A stretch of DNA of 12,397 bases from Candidatus Hydrogenedens terephthalaticus JGI OTU-1. Lineage in GTDB: Bacteria; Hydrogenedentota; Hydrogenedentia; Hydrogenedentales; Hydrogenedentaceae. Under the pieces are notes generated by a model, which had not been told where the DNA came from, made no database searches, and saw only the letters and a list, made by a program, of their open reading frames with translations. The stretch covers positions 1-12,397 of the forward strand of contig AWNW01000066.1 in assembly GCA_000493945.1 (NCBI GenBank). Direction: 5' to 3'. The position numbers and the translations under genes were made by a program. This document shows, one piece after another, positions 6,721-12,397 of the stretch. Numbering within the stretch: position 1 is the stretch's first letter; the number at the start of each line of letters is the position of its first letter.

Positions 6721-8163
6721 CTACAACAATGGAAAACCTATATCTTTTTCTCTATTCTGCTCGTACAAATAAGCCACTGATAATAAATGTTCTTCATCAA
6801 AATGTTTTCCTATAAATTGCAAACCTACGGGCAAACCCTCCTGTGTTAAACCGCAGGGAACAGATATTGCCGGTAAAGCCGCTAAATTCACCGATATGGT
6901 ATAAATATCACTTAAATACATTTCCAGCGGATTTTGTGTCTTTTCACCAAAACGAAATGCAGGCGTTGGCGATGTCGGACCTATAATAACATCACACTTC
7001 TGAAAAGCCTTTTCGAAATCTTGAGTAATCAGCCTGCGAACCTTTTGTGCTTTCAAGTAATAGGCATCATAATACCCACTGGATAATACATAGGTCCCTA
7101 ATAGTATTCTTCTTTTTACTTCGGCTCCAAAGCCATCACTGCGTGTGCGTTTATACATATCAATGATATTTCGGGAATCCGTATGTCGAAACCCATAACG
7201 AACCCCATCAAAACGGGCTAAATTTGCACTCGCTTCCGCTGTGCAAATAATATAATAAGTAGCCACTGCGAACTCCGTATGAGGAAGGGAAACCTCAACA
7301 ACTTCTGCACCCTGCTTTTCAAGGGCTTGAACGGCTTTCATAATCAAATCTTTAATTTCTTTATTCAAATCCTCTGTAAAATATTCTTTGGGTAGCCCAA
7401 TACGAATGGGGACATTATCATCTATCCCCTGTTTAATCTTTTCTAAATAATCAGGCAATGGTAAATCTACAGAAGTGGTATCCTTTGGGTCTTTTCCTCC
7501 TATAACAGAAAGAGTTACAGCACTATCCAGAATATTTCTGCTTAAAGGACCTATCTGGTCTAACGATGAAGCAAAGGCAACCAGCCCATATCGGGAAACT
7601 CTACCGTATGTCGGCTTTAGTCCAACACAACCACAAAAAGAAGCCGGTTGACGGATAGACCCTCCCGTATCACTACCTAACGATATTACACACTCTCCCG
7701 CGGAAACCGATGCTGCTGACCCGCCACTGGAACCTCCCGGCACACATTCTAAATTCCAGGGATTGCGTGTTAATTTAATGGAACTATTTTCTGTGGATGA
7801 ACCCATTGCAAACTCATCCATGTTAACCTTGCCAATTAATATCGCATCCGCATCAAACAATTTCCGAACCACTGTAGCATCATAAGGGCTACGATACCCG
7901 GCAAGAATTTTGGAAGCACAAGTAGTGAACCCTTCTTTCGTGCAAATTACTTCTTTGATAGATATCGGCACGCCGGCGAGAGGCCCTACAGCATCACCAT
8001 TCTTTACAATTTTTTCTTCTAATGCTTTTGCCTGTTGAATGGCATAATCACTCCAAATTTGGGTAAAAGCATCTATTTTATTATCAACCTGTTGAATACG
8101 GTCAAGGAAACTTTGAACAACCTCAATTGGAGATACTTCTTTATTCCTTACACATGCACTTAT
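6721..8163 (-). CDS. gatA: Glutamyl-tRNA amidotransferase subunit A, body lacking its start (5' end cut at the 8163/8164 join)
   Basis: In frame from 8163 to the stop at 6721 this codes 480 residues of the amidase-signature subunit that frees ammonia from glutamine for GatB. The catalytic triad is intact. In numbering of the full protein rebuilt with the right-end piece (12 + 480 = 492 aa) it is Lys82 (in PISIKE), cis-Ser157 (in GGSSGGSAA) and nucleophile Ser181 (in SDTGGS), with spacings of 75 and 24 residues as in Staphylococcus GatA. The N-terminal ISACVRNKEVSPIEVV helix is present, but upstream of 8163 the frame runs through GLUG-gene sequence to a stop, with no ATG. The only in-frame start before the catalytic Lys is a GTG at 7971, which would delete the first 76 residues. 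As drawn, this copy could not give normal GatA. The missing start is found at 12267-12302 on the opposite strand. Confidence 0.93.
   Translation of the reverse strand: MSACVRNKEVSPIEVVQSFLDRIQQVDNKIDAFTQIWSDYAIQQAKALEEKIVKNGDAVGPLAGVPISIKEVICTKEGFTTCASKILAGYRSPYDATVVRKLFDADAILIGKVNMDEFAMGSSTENSSIKLTRNPWNLECVPGGSSGGSAASVSAGECVISLGSDTGGSIRQPASFCGCVGLKPTYGRVSRYGLVAFASSLDQIGPLSRNILDSAVTLSVIGGKDPKDTTSVDLPLPDYLEKIKQGIDDNVPIRIGLPKEYFTEDLNKEIKDLIMKAVQALEKQGAEVVEVSLPHTEFAVATYYIICTAEASANLARFDGVRYGFRHTDSRNIIDMYKRTRSDGFGAEVKRRILLGTYVLSSGYYDAYYLKAQKVRRLITQDFEKAFQKCDVIIGPTSPTPAFRFGEKTQNPLEMYLSDIYTISVNLAALPAISVPCGLTQEGLPVGLQFIGKHFDEEHLLSVAYLYEQNREKDIGFPLL
8069..8163 (-). repeat. gatA: 95-bp perfect inverted copy of the gatA 5' region (left copy)
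   Basis: Read on the minus strand, these 95 bases are identical to 12303-12397 on the plus strand, beginning ATAAGTGCATG and ending at the last base of the window. Divergence starts exactly upstream of 8163, where this copy is preceded by GLUG-gene sequence (AAATCCG) and the right copy by the natural gatA codons (TCTGAA). Confidence 0.98.
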
Positions 8164-8954
8164 CGGATTTTTCCACCCCCTGTGAAGGCGCCTACTAATC
8201 CACCGATGTTTGAGTTATACCCTAAAACAGAACTTAAAGAATAACACGAAACCACAGATGCTTTTCTCCCCGTTGTTAATCCAACAATACCTCCAACGCT
8301 AATATTACCCGAAACATTTCCATCTGTAAAACATTGGTTTATAGTATTTTCGTTTCTACCGACTAAATTGCCAACAAAAACAGTACCACTTACAGAGGCT
8401 ATTGCATAACTTTTTTGTATTCTGCCTAAATTATATCCTGCAAGTGAACCTGTATACTCAGCCCCTATAACTATTCCATCTACTACATAACAGTTATCAA
8501 TAGTTCCACTATTTCTTCCTGCAAGAATACTGGTATAGTTTTTCCCTGTAGCAGAAGATTCCTCTATACCTAAATTACGAACTATACCTGTTGATGATAT
8601 AACACCAAATAAACCGACATAATCTATGGAAGGATTATTTATATGCAAACCGCTAATCTTATGACCTTTTCCATTTAGAACACCGGAAAACGGATTTGCT
8701 ATTGTGCCTCGAGGAATAAAACCCTGTCCACTATTCCAATTAACTGTATCCGAAGCATCAATATTCTGTGTTAATTCATATTCTCCGTTAAGTGGATAAG
8801 ATGGACTGTTCCCTATTTCTTGCAATTCTAAAATATTACTTATTGGTATTGCTGAATAACCATAAGATGAGATAACAATAAAAGTAAAACTTATAAATAG
8901 AATCGTTTTACAATTAAAGTTTTTGAAATTTTTGAAGTGAAATCTTTTGTTCAT
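8160..8954 (-). CDS. Exported GLUG-repeat protein, 3' truncated at the join
   Basis: ATG 8954 follows an AAGGA ribosome-binding site at good spacing. The visible 264 aa begin with a basic N-terminus, a hydrophobic segment (about 17-33) and a likely signal-peptidase site near YSA-IP (33-37), so the protein is probably exported. Residues 41-105 contain the pattern often seen before GLUG repeats (a LNGEYELTQNID stretch, then FSGVLNGKGHKISGL). GLUG-type repeats follow at about 112-130, 141-160, 168-190, 194-216 and 220-243, with a sixth starting at 250. These turn-rich repeats probably form a beta-helical rod and are common in large surface or adhesin-like proteins. The frame ends in a TAA (8160-8162) made of bases belonging to gatA, in the middle of the sixth repeat, so the real protein is longer and its remainder is outside the window. 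Confidence 0.82.
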   Translation of the reverse strand: MNKRFHFKNFKNFNCKTILFISFTFIVISSYGYSAIPISNILELQEIGNSPSYPLNGEYELTQNIDASDTVNWNSGQGFIPRGTIANPFSGVLNGKGHKISGLHINNPSIDYVGLFGVISSTGIVRNLGIEESSATGKNYTSILAGRNSGTIDNCYVVDGIVIGAEYTGSLAGYNLGRIQKSYAIASVSGTVFVGNLVGRNENTINQCFTDGNVSGNISVGGIVGLTTGRKASVVSCYSLSSVLGYNSNIGGLVGAFTGGGKIR

Positions 8955-9010
8955 TGTTAATTATCCTTATTTGAGTTTTAAAAAGTTAAAAGTAAAATTT
9001 TACATAATCT

Positions 9011-9019
9011 ATTATAACA
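9011..9019 (-). promoter_or_regulatory. Extended -10 promoter for the GLUG gene
   Basis: The minus strand carries TGTTATAAT, a perfect TATAAT box (9011-9016) with the TGn extension. It would start transcription near 9004, about 50 bp upstream of the GLUG start codon. The -35 region (near 9034-9039) is poor, as is allowed for extended -10 promoters. Confidence 0.5.
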
Positions 9020-9147
9020 TATAGATGTTTTGAATTTAATAAAATTCGTCATTTTTTACAATAAACATAAATAATAACCAAAATATTTCATAATTTTATA
9101 AAAATATAATCGCAAAATTATCAAATTAAAAGCACAGTTTTTAAATA

Positions 9148-9183
9148 TGACAAAAAATAAACATAATTGTTTAATTTTTGTCA
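9148..9183. repeat. 36-bp AT-rich imperfect palindrome
   Basis: Arms 9148-9163 and 9168-9183 pair at 15 of 16 positions around a 4-nt loop (TGACAAAAAATAAACA against the complement of TGTTTAATTTTTGTCA). No U-run directly follows either arm, so it is not a typical terminator. It could be a protein-binding site or an AT-rich cruciform upstream of the GLUG gene. Confidence 0.6.
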
Positions 9184-9310
9184 GGATTGTTTGCAGTAAA
9201 TAGAATGTGTATTTTCTACTATATTTTGGAATTTTATAACTGCTGATTACAAATTGTTTGTGTAGGAAAAAAGTTATGAGAATAGCCATGTTCCCATATA
9301 GGATTTTATT

Positions 9311-9345
9311 TAAAAAAGTGCCGTCGGTTCTTTCGAACCGACGGC
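9311..9345 (-). terminator. Rho-independent terminator for minus-strand transcription
   Basis: A perfect 11-bp GC-rich stem (9320-9330 with 9335-9345, GCCGTCGGTTC and its complement) closes a 4-nt loop. On the minus strand it is followed after two bases by six T (9312-9317). On the plus strand no T-run follows. It therefore terminates a leftward transcript arising at higher coordinates, yet no leftward gene lies there, which points to a non-coding RNA. Confidence 0.7.
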
Positions 9346-9346
9346 A

Positions 9347-9365
9347 AGGGTATATTTTATACCCT
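9347..9365. repeat. 19-bp hairpin AGGGTATA-TTT-TATACCCT
   Basis: Perfect 8-bp arms (9347-9354 and 9358-9365) with a 3-nt spacer lie one base from the terminator stem, giving two stacked hairpins. The element is symmetric, so it could be an RNA stem or an operator. Confidence 0.6.
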
Positions 9366-9483
9366 CTGCACTACCCTCTTTTGGGGAGCGAAATGTAAGG
9401 GAAGATGAGATTTGGTTTGTTTTGGAAGCGGTAGTTTTAATGAAGGGAAGGGAGGGATTTTATGAAGCCCTGAACACCATTTT

Positions 9484-9545
9484 AAGAGCCCACTGGGGAG
9501 CAAGCCGCAGCCCTTGTTAAATTTTACTTGTTCCAGCGGGCTCTT
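9484..9545 (-). repeat. Long stem AAGAGCCC..CTGG closing a 36-nt loop, with an alternative partner downstream
   Basis: Arms 9484-9496 and 9533-9545 pair at 12 of 13 positions as DNA, and fully if the minus strand is the RNA (one G-U). The arm AGCGGG (9535-9540) can also pair with CCCGCT (9583-9588), so two mutually exclusive stems are possible. Confidence 0.5.
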
Positions 9546-9717
9546 TATTATTAAATTAGAACTCCACTCCTTCCTCAGGAGTCCCGCTTACTTTATTCAA
9601 TTGTTGTATTTTATATATAGCAATATATATGCCATAATTATATAATAGTCGTAATATATTTATATTCAGTATCTTATATGTAAATTATAAATTCTTAAAA
9701 TTGGAAACAAGACATTA

Positions 9718-9758
9718 AATTCCCATTTTGGGAATTCAATATTTCCCAATTTGGGAAA
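9718..9758. promoter_or_regulatory. Twin operator-like palindromes, consensus TTCCCAnTTTGGGAA
   Basis: Two near-identical inverted repeats lie in tandem. 9718-9736 has 8-bp arms AATTCCCA/TGGGAATT with spacer TTT, and 9742-9758 has 7-bp arms TTTCCCA/TGGGAAA with spacer ATT. Their centres (9727 and 9750) are 23 bp apart, about two helical turns, so two dimers could sit on nearly the same DNA face. They lie just upstream of the -35 box of the regulator promoter, where an activator or autoregulator would bind. The cognate protein is unknown; the Fis-type HTH of the adjacent regulator is the obvious candidate. Confidence 0.65.
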
Positions 9759-9766
9759 AATAAATA

Positions 9767-9795
9767 TTGAAATTTTGTTTGGATTGTTGTATTCT
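9767..9795 (+). promoter_or_regulatory. Sigma-70-type promoter of the regulator gene
   Basis: TTGAAA (9767-9772), a 17-bp spacer and TATTCT (9790-9795) place a start near 9802. The ribosome-binding site AGAGGA (9803-9808) is 7 nt before ATG 9816, so the message would be almost leaderless. The twin palindromes end 9 bp upstream of the -35 box. Confidence 0.55.
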
Positions 9796-9815
9796 ATTGG
9801 ATAGAGGATATAAAA

Positions 9816-11699
9816 ATGTCATATCGAGAAAATGAGAAAAAGATAAGGTTTATTATTACTGCTCGTTCAGGTTATATAAAAGGGAATGCTTGGGTGATTC
9901 CTGAAGATGGGGAATTGAATATAGGACGAGATCCAACATGTTCAATTATTATTGATGATCCTCTTATTTCAAGACATCATTGCCAATTATTCATCTCGGA
10001 TGATGAACTAATCATTCGTGATTTAGGAAGTAGTAATTCAACATTTGTAAACGGACATCCTATCAAAGAAAAGGTGCTTCATCCCGGAGATGATATAGGG
10101 GTTGGGAGTATTGTTTTTTCCGTAGGGACAGTAATTCCAGAAGGTAGTGGAACTGGAGATGAGACAAAGAAACTTCGTGCAACGCGGCCCATAAAAATAG
10201 GTGCACCTGTTTTTATTGAAGGGTCTCCTCAAAATCTATTTGAAACGGGAAACCCAAGGACTGCGGAAGAACTTGCAGGACTTTTTTTGCTTGCCCGTCA
10301 ATTAAGCCAGTTATATAAGGTAGAAGATATTATTAATCATGCATTGAAAGTGATACAGGAGCGGTTTAATCCGAATATTTTTTGTTTAATTCAATTTACC
10401 CAGGACCCTTCCCAAAATTATATTTATCCCAAAAGTGCGACCCAAGCCATAACCTCAACTCCGCAGTTAGTACAACTTTTATCTCAGATTCGAGAGATGC
10501 CGCGTGGGGTTCTTTATCCCGAAAGATTTTATAAGAATGGAGAAACTGTTATCCGCAATACTGTCATTGCCCCTATAGCCCTTGGTAAAGAGGTAATTGG
10601 GGCATTGGTAATGATGGCAGATACTCCGAATCGGTTTTATGAAGAATCTGATTTAGAGTATTTGTTAGCCATGGCACACACATTAGCACCGTATCTTCGT
10701 GCTGCGGAACGGATGCAACAATTAGAATGGGAAAACCAGCGATTAATTTCCGGGGGTATAAATTTCGATCCGTTAATAGGGGATAGTAAAGCCATACAGA
10801 AAGTTCGTGCTCTCGCTCGCGATTGTGCCCATTCTGACCTTTGTGTTCTAATTTTGGGCGAAACGGGTACAGGCAAAGAACTGGTTGCTCGTCTTATCCA
10901 TAATCTTTCTTATCGTTCTCAGAAAAAACTGGTAATTGTTAATTGTGCAGCCATTCCAGAAGAACTTTTTGAAAGTGAACTTTTCGGACATGAAAAGGGT
11001 GCGTTCACAGGTGCCCATGCTACCAAAATAGGGTTGATGGAAGAAGCCAATAATGGGACATTGTTTCTTGATGAAGTCGGTGACCTCAGTCTAAATCATC
11101 AGGCACGACTTCTTCGTGCCATTGAAACGGGGACATTTAGGCGGGTGGGGGGTAATTCAGATATTCGGGTGGATGTGCGGGTATTGTCTGCTACGAACAA
11201 AGATTTACCTTCTGAAGTCAGCGCAGGTCGTTTTAGAAGGGATTTGTTCCACCGCCTCAATGCTTTTGTAATATCAATTCCACCCTTACGAGAACGCATT
11301 GAAGATATTCCATTGCTTGCAGATTATTTTCTACAACAAGTGCGGCGAAAATATCCTGTGCGTGCAGTTCGATTCTCATCGAAAGCCCTGAAATGGCTTG
11401 AAAATCAGCCATGGCATGGGAATGTTCGAGAATTGCGTAATCTCATTGAACGCGCATCTATTGTCGCAAAAAATGAGGAGATTCAGCCACAGGACCTGGT
11501 TTCTGAATTAAGTGTTTACACCCCTGAAAAGTTTCCTACGCTTGAAGAACTGGAAAAAAATCATATTATTAAAGCGTTACAGCAGACACAGGGGAATGTT
11601 GTTTCTGCGGCGGAAATGTTAGGCATAGGCAAAAGTACCCTTTACCGCAAAATTGCAGATTATCAAATTAATCCTTCTGTTTATTTAAATATGAAGTAA
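9816..11699 (+). CDS. Sigma-54-dependent transcriptional activator, FHA-GAF-AAA+-Fis architecture
   Basis: The 627-aa protein has four parts. An FHA domain (about 33-103) carries GR 37-38, SRHH 52-55, GSSNSTFVNG 71-80, the residues that bind phosphothreonine. A GAF-like sensor region spans about 150-295. An AAA+ sigma-54 interaction domain (about 318-550) has Walker A GETGTGKE 348-355, the sigma-54-contacting GAFTGA loop 395-400, Walker B LFLDE 416-420 and arginine-finger region RRDLFHR 474-480. A Fis-type helix-turn-helix is at about 592-612. It should use ATP to open promoters held by sigma-54 RNA polymerase, with the FHA domain tying activity to Ser/Thr phosphorylation instead of a two-component receiver. 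No -24/-12 promoter is evident in the window, so its targets are unknown apart from the twin palindromes before its own gene. It is followed after 263 bp by gatC. A neighbouring Ser/Thr kinase gene makes a kinase-FHA pairing plausible. Confidence 0.95.
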   Translation: MSYRENEKKIRFIITARSGYIKGNAWVIPEDGELNIGRDPTCSIIIDDPLISRHHCQLFISDDELIIRDLGSSNSTFVNGHPIKEKVLHPGDDIGVGSIVFSVGTVIPEGSGTGDETKKLRATRPIKIGAPVFIEGSPQNLFETGNPRTAEELAGLFLLARQLSQLYKVEDIINHALKVIQERFNPNIFCLIQFTQDPSQNYIYPKSATQAITSTPQLVQLLSQIREMPRGVLYPERFYKNGETVIRNTVIAPIALGKEVIGALVMMADTPNRFYEESDLEYLLAMAHTLAPYLRAAERMQQLEWENQRLISGGINFDPLIGDSKAIQKVRALARDCAHSDLCVLILGETGTGKELVARLIHNLSYRSQKKLVIVNCAAIPEELFESELFGHEKGAFTGAHATKIGLMEEANNGTLFLDEVGDLSLNHQARLLRAIETGTFRRVGGNSDIRVDVRVLSATNKDLPSEVSAGRFRRDLFHRLNAFVISIPPLRERIEDIPLLADYFLQQVRRKYPVRAVRFSSKALKWLENQPWHGNVRELRNLIERASIVAKNEEIQPQDLVSELSVYTPEKFPTLEELEKNHIIKALQQTQGNVVSAAEMLGIGKSTLYRKIADYQINPSVYLNMK

Positions 11700-11962
11700 G
11701 TGAGATCTGGAATGTGTATTTGAGGGATTTTTTAAAAACGAAGAACCATAATGAAAAAATAATTTTTGTCTTTTATCAATATAATGAATAACTTGATCTT
11801 ATTTATCTCTTATATCCCATAAGTTTGCCTTGTTCTATTTGTGTTATTCTTCAGTTTTCGTCTTTTACTTTGCTGATTTTAGGGGAAGAGGTCTTATAGA
11901 AAGGGAGGGGTTATTTATGATATTCTATTGTAAAATAACGAGATATAAATGAGGAAAATGGC

Positions 11963-12265
11963 ATGTCTGATAGGAAAATTAGTCGCGATGAGATATATCA
12001 TATTGCGGATTTAGCGTATTTGTATCTTGACAACGAACAAGCAGAGGGATTGGCTTCCAATTTGTCGGAGATAATAGGTTATGTGGAGAAACTTAATGAG
12101 TTATCCACAGAAAATGTAGAACCTATGATGCATGCAGTCCCAATGGAAAATATTTTAAGGGAAGATGAGGTGCAAATAACGATAACAAAGGAAGATGCTT
12201 TGCATTGTGCCCCTCTGCATGATGGCGAATATTTTTTGGTTCCGAAAATTTTGGAGGTGGATTAA
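11963..12265 (+). CDS. gatC: Aspartyl/glutamyl-tRNA(Asn/Gln) amidotransferase subunit C
   Basis: The 100-aa protein has the normal GatC size and pattern: an N-terminal helix beginning ISRDEIYHIADLAYL (6-20), a second helix with LSEIIGYVEKLNEL (34-47), the VEPMMHAV turn (52-59) and a C-terminal FLVPKILE (91-98). GatC wraps as a belt around GatA and GatB and stabilises the complex. The start ATG 11963 has a GAGGA site 7 nt upstream. gatA begins one base after the gatC stop, as in a classic gatCA operon. The 263 bp between the regulator gene and gatC are AT-rich; I saw no terminator or convincing promoter there, so co-transcription with the regulator remains open. Confidence 0.95.
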   Translation: MSDRKISRDEIYHIADLAYLYLDNEQAEGLASNLSEIIGYVEKLNELSTENVEPMMHAVPMENILREDEVQITITKEDALHCAPLHDGEYFLVPKILEVD

Positions 12266-12266
12266 G

Positions 12267-12397
12267 ATGTCCGAACATTGGTGGCAAAAAAGTGCTTCTG
12301 AAATAAGTGCATGTGTAAGGAATAAAGAAGTATCTCCAATTGAGGTTGTTCAAAGTTTCCTTGACCGTATTCAACAGGTTGATAATAAAATAGATGC
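12267..12397 (+). CDS. gatA: GatA N-terminus, runs off the window end
   Basis: ATG 12267 has a GGAGG ribosome-binding site within the gatC 3' end and opens the normal GatA N-terminus: MSEHWWQKSASE, then ISACVRNKEVSPIEVVQS. The 43 codons present are uninterrupted. From codon 13 onward the DNA is identical to the truncated minus-strand gatA body. This end therefore shows the natural gatC-gatA joint, and the 492-aa protein results when it is continued with the sequence that reads leftward from 8068. Confidence 0.93.
   Translation, partial: MSEHWWQKSASEISACVRNKEVSPIEVVQSFLDRIQQVDNKID
12303..12397 (+). repeat. gatA: 95-bp perfect inverted copy of the gatA 5' region (right copy)
   Basis: Identical to the reverse complement of 8069-8163. 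The match runs to the last base of the window, so its true length could be greater. Here it follows the authentic gatA start codons, unlike the left copy. Confidence 0.98.

Larger units (their letters stand above)
9311..9590 (-). ncRNA. Candidate structured non-coding RNA in a GC-rich island
   Basis: This stretch is GC-rich (85 of 180 bases at 9361-9540) between flanks of 12-17 % GC, a usual sign of a structured RNA in an AT-rich genome. It contains stems 9484-9496/9533-9545 (13 positions, one of which is G-U in a minus-strand RNA but A-C in a plus-strand RNA), 9347-9354/9358-9365 (8 bp, loop 3) and the terminator stem 9320-9345 with its U-tract on the minus side. All three agree with leftward transcription ending near 9312. 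The 5' end is not defined; the AT-rich run at 9600-9690 could hold a promoter, but none stands out. I compared it from memory with 6S, SRP, tmRNA and RNase P signatures and saw no match. It might instead be an untranslated leader or a dispersed repeat. Confidence 0.45.
8955..9815. other. 861-bp intergenic region between GLUG gene and regulator
   Basis: No credible protein gene is seen. From left to right it holds the GLUG promoter (around 9011-9019), a long AT-rich stretch with a 36-bp imperfect palindrome (9148-9183), two adjacent strong hairpins (9320-9345 and 9347-9365), a GC-rich island (about 9318-9590) with a further long stem, a very AT-rich stretch (9590-9715), and twin palindromes and a promoter in front of the regulator gene. 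Hand-counted GC is 7 of 60 at 9061-9120, 85 of 180 at 9361-9540 and 10 of 60 at 9601-9660. Confidence 0.8.

Noticed and set aside
8035..8244. 69-aa plus-strand ORF, partly identical to a minus-strand ORF at 12123-12374
   Set aside because: The shared protein segment is only the antisense reading of the 95-bp gatA repeat, not a duplicated small gene.
9056..9289. 77-aa ORF on the minus strand
   Set aside because: Composition follows the AT-rich DNA (Phe, Ile, Tyr, Lys, Leu), there is no ribosome-binding site, and it covers the long palindrome. Probably a chance frame.
9440..9520. 26-codon plus-strand ORF in the GC island
   Set aside because: No ribosome-binding site, and it overlaps the long stem; the RNA explanation is better supported.
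8069..12397. Inverted 95-bp copies as terminal repeats of a mobile element
   Set aside because: The repeat is gatA coding sequence, there is no transposase or recombinase between the copies, and no target-site duplication is seen.

Overview
The window is AT-rich bacterial DNA. A LPS-core-type glycosyltransferase, a sigma-54 enhancer-binding regulator with an FHA domain, a eukaryote-like Ser/Thr kinase and an exported GLUG-repeat protein suggest a Gram-negative, environmental, possibly uncultured lineage. The phylum cannot be fixed from the sequence. The AT-rich composition together with FHA-GAF-sigma54 and GLUG proteins would fit groups such as Hydrogenedentota or Planctomycetes relatives, but that is a guess.

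Layout. Positions 1-3364 (+) hold an envelope-glycan run: the end of a GT4 glycosyltransferase, a WaaE-like GT2 glycosyltransferase, and an ABC-F ATPase whose start overlaps the GT2 stop. Positions 3365-3829 (+) hold a promoter and two tiny genes that are diverged tandem copies of each other. They end base-to-base against an opposing gene set at 3830-8163 (-): gatA (5'-truncated), gatB, rsfS and an atypical Ser/Thr kinase. Next come a GLUG-repeat exported protein cut off at its 3' end (8160-8954, -) and an 861-bp non-coding stretch. That stretch contains several inverted repeats, a GC-rich island that looks like a structured RNA, and twin operator-like palindromes. The right side (+) carries an FHA-GAF-sigma54-Fis regulator, gatC and the first 131 bases of gatA.

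The main anomaly is that gatA is split. Its start codon and first codons lie at the right end on the + strand, while its body lies on the - strand from 8163 to 6721. The two pieces share a perfect 95-bp inverted copy (8069-8163 and 12303-12397). At the 8163/8164 join two genes are broken at once: gatA loses its start, and the GLUG gene is cut inside a repeat. Joining the right-end gatA start to the left-hand body gives one uninterrupted 492-codon GatA and a co-directional series: regulator, gatC, gatA, gatB, rsfS, kinase. The 8163/8164 join is therefore most likely a chimera or misassembly, or else a rearranged minority form.

How the genes could work together. GatCAB amidates misacylated Glu-tRNA(Gln)/Asp-tRNA(Asn), RsfS silences ribosomes in starvation, and the kinase and the phosphothreonine-binding FHA regulator could form a signalling pair. 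The two small genes facing the kinase are unassigned and are the best candidates for something undescribed.
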